Shown here piece after piece: positions 58,393-64,000 of a stretch of DNA of 64,000 nt. Each line of letters starts with the position of its first letter. Within the stretch, counting starts at the first letter, position 1. The notes beneath the pieces were generated by a model that saw only the letters and a program-made list of their open reading frames with translations, was not told the origin of the DNA and searched no databases. A program made the translations under genes and the position numbers. The stretch lies in NCBI RefSeq assembly GCF_001625215.2, contig NC_030383.2, positions 59,758,949 through 59,822,948 on the forward strand. Reading direction: 5' to 3'. The DNA is from Daucus carota subsp. sativus. Taxonomy: Eukaryota > Streptophyta > Magnoliopsida > Apiales > Apiaceae.

Positions 58393-58970
58393 TTTCTCTT
58401 GCTAAAGTCTAACCCCAAGGGATCCAAAATCCAAAATCTCTGAGGCTGTGTTCACTTCATGGAATGGAATGAGGGGAGAATGGAATGAAAAATTATATAG
58501 AAGTGTGAAGGAGAAAGAAGAAATCATGAGATAATAGTTACAAAATATGAATGTAGTTAATTTTTTTGTGAGAAAGATTGTGAAGAAACATGATGTTGAA
58601 ATGGAAAGAGCATTCCTTCCAAAACATGTGGGTTAGAGTTATAGTTAAAATAATAAGGTTGGAATGATTGAAGGAATGACAATTATATACATTTTCTTTG
58701 ATCAACATCATTTTAGAGTACAAACTTCATTCCATTCTCCCTCCATTCCATTCACTCCAAGTGAACACAACCTGAGTATCTTGCCATGGAACTAGGGATG
58801 GAGACTACCGTACACACCGCATTGTGCAAATCAAACGAAACTATATCTCCCTCATGACCCGTGTACAACACTCCAGGAATCAGTATTCGTCGAATATAGC
58901 TGCAGAACTGGTACAGAACCAGTAGTAGTGCTCTCGCATAAGAATCAAAAACTAGAGGCAACACGTTGTC
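58393..58970 (-). pseudogene. F-box C fragment split by a MITE
   Basis: 58776-58970 encodes [35 protein letters not shown] and SIPSSMARYS; 58393-58443 is its continuation on the other side of the MITE at 58444-58772. The unsplit paralogue is at 48640-48905. Confidence 0.78.
58444..58772. mobile_element. 329-bp Harbinger-like MITE in an F-box C fragment
   Basis: Ends GGCTGTGTTCACTTC and AAGTGAACACAACC, flanked by TGA (58441-58443 and 58773-58775). The paralogue at 48677-48690 (TCTCTGAGTATCTTG) is the empty site. Same family and same length as 21231-21559. Confidence 0.92.
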
Positions 58971-59402
58971 TAATCAGGGATGAGTATTGCGTCACTTCAA
59001 GACCTCTATTAGGGAAAGTTCATCAATATCCTAAAATGATGCCCTAATCAACATTTCCATTTTCCAAACCTTATAATTTTGTGCCATTGTGAATGCTACA
59101 TGTAAATGCTTCAGAGTGTTGATAGTGGACAATGTTCGAACCTACAATTTCATGAAATGCACGGAAGCCATTCTTGGATTACAAACGCATGCTTACTTGA
59201 TAGGTTTACTTAAATTTACATAAACAATTCAACTTAAGATTCAAAAATTAGACCACAGTACAAAACTAAAACATGAAGCGCAAAATGGAAAAGAAAACAG
59301 AGAAGCACCTTATATGTGAGGATTCAGGTGCAGAACTCCTAGGACTAGTTTTATGGACTTAAACACATGTCTAACAACGTATGATATGACCATTTTCTAA
59401 CA

Positions 59403-60537
59403 TCAATTCACAGCAGGATCCAGATCTTCTACCCTCGAGGAATGAGATTGAAAGATAGAAATCATGGAAACACTTGGTTTGAACCCTTCGATTGAAGCTA
59501 AGGTCTCTGTGTATTTAAGTAATGATCTCCGTCTCCTACCTCGACTAGTTTCATAGCTTCTCTTTGTATAATCATACAAGACTGTAGTATGGCCCTTCTC
59601 TGCCCCAAAAAAGTCCACTACCCAAGTAAGACTTTATCCATGGTAACCTATCATGCATAATGAACTTTCTAGTCCAAGAGACTTGGCCATGAATATTATC
59701 TAGTGTCCACAGACTTTTCGAGCCATTCACATCTGATTGGATTACAGCAACAGAGCCATTAAATTCCAAAACATCAGACCTTAATAACCTAGAACGAGGG
59801 AATGCGAGCACTGTAAACACCTCATAGTGCAAATCAAATGAAACAAGCCGTGCCTTATTACCCATATACAATACTCCATCAATGACAGGACCAAATTTCA
59901 AACGTAGCTTAAGCAGCTCTCTAGCTATGGACGTATCACAAACATGAATCTCTTTCCAAGCATCAGTATTTGCGGAATATAGCTGCAAAACTGGTACAAA
60001 ATTATCAGCGTTAAAGATAGGAGTAATAAAAGGCCTTCTATGAGTGAATGGACCTAAAAACCTAATAACTTTGTAGTCATTAGAGAGAGAATCAAAACCA
60101 AAGGCCATTTGATGAACTTGATACATACAATTCCAAGCCCTCTGATTCTTCAAAATTTTGGTTGTTCTTTTGGCTTGCCTAGTTGATGGGTTCCAGAGGA
60201 GAAAACGTATTTTGTCAACTAGTAGACAAATAATACCATTACACGAACCAACAATTTCAAAACGGTGTGGTTTATTTGGAAGATAATATACAGAGTCTTT
60301 AGAGACAAATTTAAGCCGTTGATCATCAAGTGTCCCAAAAATTATCCATAGTAGTGAAGCATTCTTATTAGGCTTAATTTGGGTGTAATCCATGTGAGCC
60401 TTAATGAAATTGGGTTGGGATATAATGGAGAGCCATGACTTGCAAACAGACCTAAAGCGGAGCAATGTCTTTACAGGAAGCCAACAAAGTATTTCAATAA
60501 CCATCTCTTCCGGCAAAACGTACTTCAATCTTGCCAT
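59403..60537 (-). pseudogene. F-box B, third copy: frameshift near the C terminus
   Basis: ATG at 60537 (MARLKYVLPEEMVIEILCWL), F-box helix LLRFRSVCKSWLSIIS, then VGSCNGIICLLV, LLWNPSTRQAKR, FGFDSLSNDYKVIRFLG, LYSANTDAWKEI and LWTLDNIHGQVSWTRK. An 8-bp deletion near 59589 shifts the frame after GLFWGRE, so the protein ends at 59572 (322 residues) instead of about 59403. The lost tail (HTTVLYDYTKRSYET to DLDPAVN) is still readable in the next frame. The F-box and most of the FBA domain are intact, so a near-complete protein could function; I call it a pseudogene with reservation. Confidence 0.85.
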
Positions 60538-60544
60538 TGAGTAA

Positions 60545-60918
60545 GAGCAAGTCCAAGAGTGCCTCAAATTGTTGTCCTAAGTTAAAATTTAGGGCATTTG
60601 ATAAAAAAGACTACTCCAACAATATCCTAGTGATGCCTTATATCACTAGGACAACTCCTTCAAGCCCCATATTTGAGGCACTATCTCCTTGCCCTATCCC
60701 ATATTTTATAATAAATTTCTATCTACAGTCTCTTTCTCTCTCTATTTTATATTATGTTTTAATGATGAAAGTGAACTTTTAATAATAAAATATTAAACAA
60801 AGAGAGAAAATAAGGCGCATTGTTGGAGTTGAAGTTGGTTGAATATGTCCTAAACTACTGGGACATAATTTTTTATATTATATTTAGGGCTTCAACTAGG
60901 ACACTGTTGGACTTGCTC
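60545..60918. mobile_element. Harbinger-like MITE, TAA target duplication, at the F-box B start
   Basis: Ends GAGCAAGTCCAAGAGTG and CACTGTTGGACTTGCTC, flanked by TAA (60542-60544 and 60919-60921). It lies 7 bp upstream of the F-box B3 start codon. In F-box B2 a different MITE occupies almost the same place (50419). Confidence 0.87.
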
Positions 60919-61003
60919 TAAGAAAGCACACGAGGGATATGTATGACTATAAGCTGAAGATGGGCATGTCCGTACCTCTGGAAAATATTAGGGCACAAGG
61001 GAG

Positions 61004-61632
61004 TAGGGGTGTACGGGGTCAGGTCTGCCCGGTTTAGGTTTTTTATCGACCCAACCTATTAAATTCGGTTTGCTAATTTTCGAACCGAACCCATTAAAAT
61101 TAATTTATAACCCAGCACAATTTGTCATACTTCGGTTTGGGTCGGTTTGACAAGTTCGTAACTATTAAATCACATAATTTGTAGCTTTAAAATTGCTACA
61201 CAACATATAGAGCATTAAAATAGACTCGGATTTTTAAAAGATAGTAGCTTCACTATCGAACTCTCAAAAGGCAAGGAAACGAATGACAAATGTGCAGGAA
61301 AGATATTTTGAAGGAAACTCGAGGAAAGATACCAATGTTATAGTTCAGTTTTATCACACTAAATGTTATAATTTCAATTGGGTAGCTATATTTTATATAT
61401 ATACAGTTTTGTTAGGTGTATATATTATATATATAATATATTTTTATTAAAATACCCTCGGGTTGGGTTGGGTTGGCCAAATAAAATCTAAAACCATGCT
61501 CAACCCATTAAAATCGGGTTGGAGCCGATTCAACCCAATTAAAGAACGGTTTAAAATTTTCGGTTTGGTTCGACCGAAAATAGAGCCGGTTTGGGTCGGT
61601 TTAAACGGTTTGGGCAACCCGTGTACACCGTA
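61004..61632. mobile_element. Non-autonomous hAT element, 8-bp target duplication
   Basis: Ends TAGGGGTGTACGGGG and CCCGTGTACACCGTA, flanked by CAAGGGAG (60996-61003 and 61633-61640). The paralogue at 51709-51720 (CACAAGGGAGTGTCAGG) is the empty site. GGGTTGG and TCGGTTT repeats lie near both ends. No transposase. Confidence 0.92.
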
Positions 61633-61758
61633 CAAGGGAGTGTCAGGCTCCATGAGTCCATGACTCTATACGGGCTTATATATGTTGGAAGTTTTTCTTG
61701 ATAATGGGGCTTATTTTGTTGTGATTATTTGATAATTTTGGGTTGTATAAAAAATATA

Positions 61759-62004
61759 GGGCTTTTTTTATTCATAACCACATTTTCAATCTTATTTTCA
61801 AAAAAACTACCTTCTCCAATCTTATTTTCAAAAATATTACCTTCTCTAAAATATTTTCAAAAATACTGTGGTCGATTCCAAACTGAATACTATATATATT
61901 ATTTTGAAAAAAATTTAGAGAAGGTAGTACTTTTGAAAATAAGATTGGACAAGATAGTATTTTTGAAAATAAGATTGAAAAAACAGTATACAAGATAATT
62001 CTCC
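61759..62004. mobile_element. 246-bp foldback MITE of Mutator type
   Basis: Flanked by the exact 9-bp repeat AAAAATATA (61750-61758 and 62005-62013). Inverted arms contain TTTTCAATCTTATTTTCAAA and its complement. The empty site is at 51825-51840. AT-rich, non-coding. Confidence 0.82.
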
Positions 62005-62013
62005 AAAAATATA

Positions 62014-63142
62014 TGGAAAAAAATTAGGGAACGTATCAGGAATGTACATATTAAAATATATGTGAAAATTAATATTTATTAAAATATATAAAAGATTGCA
62101 GCTTGTCAAAAAAAAGACCACTTCGAACGACTCGAAAAAAGTGTCCGAAAACTATATGAAAGCAATATCTCATTTCGACCGATAATAACCGATCAAAATT
62201 TACTTATTTTCAACCGAAATTGACCACAATTGAATAATTTTGACCACTCCAGACTAGTTGAAAATAGGCTACTCGAAAATAGATAGACCGTTGATTTTTT
62301 ACTTTTTTCTTCAATTGAATAACTTCGACTATTTTATCAATTGTCTAATTTCGACATGTCTGTGTTTATTTTTAGGGAATTTACCGAAATTATCATTTTT
62401 TCTAAGTTTTTTCGACTGGCATCTGGTTCATGTGGTTGCAACACGTCACATACAGTATTTTTACAAATATTTTATAAGATATTTGAGAAAGATGTAATCT
62501 TTTTACAAAAAGTGTTTTGGACTTGATTATTTATGATAAAATCCCTTATTTTTATTCAAAAAAAAGATTTTAAAATTTATCTTTAATTATATTATCAAAA
62601 TACATAAATATATGTGTGTGTACTGAAACTCAAAAGATATGTTGGCAAAAAAAAAAAACTCAAAAGATATATTCAAAAGTGGAAGGAGTAATCCTCTTCT
62701 TTTTTTTTTTTCTGAAGATGAAGGAGTAATCCTCTTGATAACATTTGTCATAGCGGAAACTGAAGAAGGAAGTTTAGTTAAATCAGAAAAAATTATGTAA
62801 AATTAGAAAGAAAAAAAATGAATTATAAATTAAAAACTAATTATAACTTTTAAGATTTAAAAATATTTAAATATAGTAATATATAAATTATTAAAACTTT
62901 ATAAGGAAAAAATTTATTTTTTATCTTTTACCTTCAAAGGTCCATTAGAAACTCTCTTTTTTTATCCAAACGGCCCGTTAAAATCATAAACCCCAAACGC
63001 CATCATTATATAGTAATTTAATCATATTAAACACATCAATATTTTCAAAAATATTAATCCTTTCTTAAAACATACAATTTTAATTATAACTTTACTTTTC
63101 TCTTTGATTGTCTCTGTCTAGATAGTTCCCCGCTGTTAGCAT
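62014..63142. other. Non-coding flank shared with 51830-52790
   Basis: Duplicate of the sequence downstream of the F-box B2 module, up to about 62980, with scattered short insertions and deletions. After that, AT-rich sequence. No gene seen. Confidence 0.6.
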
Positions 63143-63925
63143 TAGGGGTGATCGCGGTGCGGGCGGTGCGGTTTTTGGCTAAAACCGCAAACCAAACCGC
63201 GTATGCGGTTTTGCCAATTTCTCAAACCGCAACCGCACCACGAAAAGTTAAAACCACATAAACCGCACCACGAAAATGCGGTGCGGTTGCGGTGCGGTTT
63301 ATGCGGTTTATATATTATTATATGTTAAAATTAAATTATAAAATTTGTCAATAATTAAATTTTTTTCTGAGAAAATATAATATGATAAAAATGGAAATAC
63401 GAATACTAAAAGCCAAGGCCTGAAGAAATGAATTGAAAGCAAGCAAACCTGTCAAGATGTTTTATATAAAGTTCAGCATAAAATGCCTTAATTATTCATA
63501 TTAAATGCTTTCAAATAAAGTACATATAATTTAATATATTAAGAAATGATTTTAACAGATAGGTAAAAACTAAAAATAAACAAAATAAACAGTAGGCAGA
63601 ACATATACACATCCTTACATTCCAGACCACCTGAGGCCCAAATTGATATCTAATAAAGTAGCATACTAATGCATATATCCTCTAATATATATATATATAT
63701 TTATATATATAGTTAATATATTTTATTATATAATATATCAAATGCGGTGCGGTGCGGTTTTAACCGCATTTTGTAAAATAAAAACCGCAACCCGCACCGC
63801 ACCTTGCGGTTTGACAAATTTTCAAACCGCAACCGCACCACAAAAATTAAAAACCACGTATCGCGGTGCGGTTTGGTGCGGTGCGGGCGGTTTTTGCGGT
63901 TTATGCGGTTTGATGATCACCCCTA
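63143..63925. mobile_element. Non-autonomous hAT element, exact 8-bp target duplication
   Basis: Ends TAGGGGTGATCGCGG and GATGATCACCCCTA, flanked by GTTAGCAT (63135-63142 and 63926-63933). Subterminal GCGGTGCGGTTT/AAACCGCACC repeats on both sides of an AT-rich core. 783 bp; the short open frame inside is only the GC-rich repeat. Confidence 0.94.
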
Positions 63926-64000
63926 GTTAGCATAAACAAAATCTCTGTGTTCTGCAAAATTTAAGTACTGCATCAACATTAACAAGGTCTTTTTAATTTA

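Noticed and set aside
63143-63925. Open frame of 62 codons in the GCGGTGCGGTTT-rich DNA
   Set aside because: Low-complexity subterminal repeat of a hAT element; no protein-like composition.

Overview
The window is nuclear DNA from a flowering plant, almost certainly a eudicot and perhaps an asterid; I cannot name the species. The evidence is spliced genes with GT..AG introns, AT-rich intergenic DNA crowded with MITEs, a plant L1-type LINE, CC-NB-ARC-LRR (CNL) immune-receptor genes and FBA-type F-box genes. There is no sign of prokaryotic or organellar organisation, and I saw no tRNA or rRNA gene.

Layout. (1) 1-4323, minus strand: the 5' part of a conserved gamma-tubulin complex component gene (GCP6-like), in four phase-0 exons with two MITEs in its long first intron. 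(2) 4324-8050: intergenic, holding an (AT)n microsatellite, MITEs (one with an exact 9-bp target duplication), a 5'-truncated LINE and a CNL relic. (3) 8054-60537: a cluster in which plus-strand CNL genes alternate with minus-strand F-box genes. CNLs: NLR1 (8054-11731, broken by a 463-bp MITE), NLR2 (13135-16330, intact), NLR3 (25086-28390, intact), NLR4 (28766-30380, lacks its 5' half), NLR5 (33823-37017, three lesions) and NLR6 (46174-46672, N-terminal stump). F-box subfamily A: FB-A1 (17714-18823), FB-A2 (39816-40925) and FB-A4 (54557-55636) are intact; 31516-31960 and 46673-47203 are fragments. Subfamily B: 20890-22206, 49276-50403 and 59403-60537, all damaged, plus relics near 12150 and 53205. 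Subfamily C survives only as fragments near 20280, 45091, 48640 and 58393. (4) 60545-64000: MITEs and hAT-type elements in non-coding DNA, partly duplicated from 51675-53000.

The repeating order CNL(+), F-box A(-), RNase H-like fragment(+), F-box C fragment(-), F-box B(-) recurs in whole or part about five times. The locus therefore seems to have grown by duplication of a mixed CNL/F-box module, followed by deletion, recombination and transposon insertion. Paralogous copies act as empty sites, so many insertions can be dated relative to the duplications and their target duplications read exactly (TAA, TGA, TTA, TCT, 8 bp, 9 bp).

Functional reading (inference): NLR2 and NLR3 should encode CNLs of about 950 residues with an N-terminal MADA-like helix and an RPP13/RPP8-like EDVID-type motif. 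The F-box proteins should be SCF ubiquitin-ligase substrate adaptors. Some FBA-type F-box proteins, such as Arabidopsis CPR1, lower NLR protein levels, so a physically linked NLR/F-box module is the most interesting hypothesis here. Sequence alone does not show that these F-box proteins act on these NLRs.
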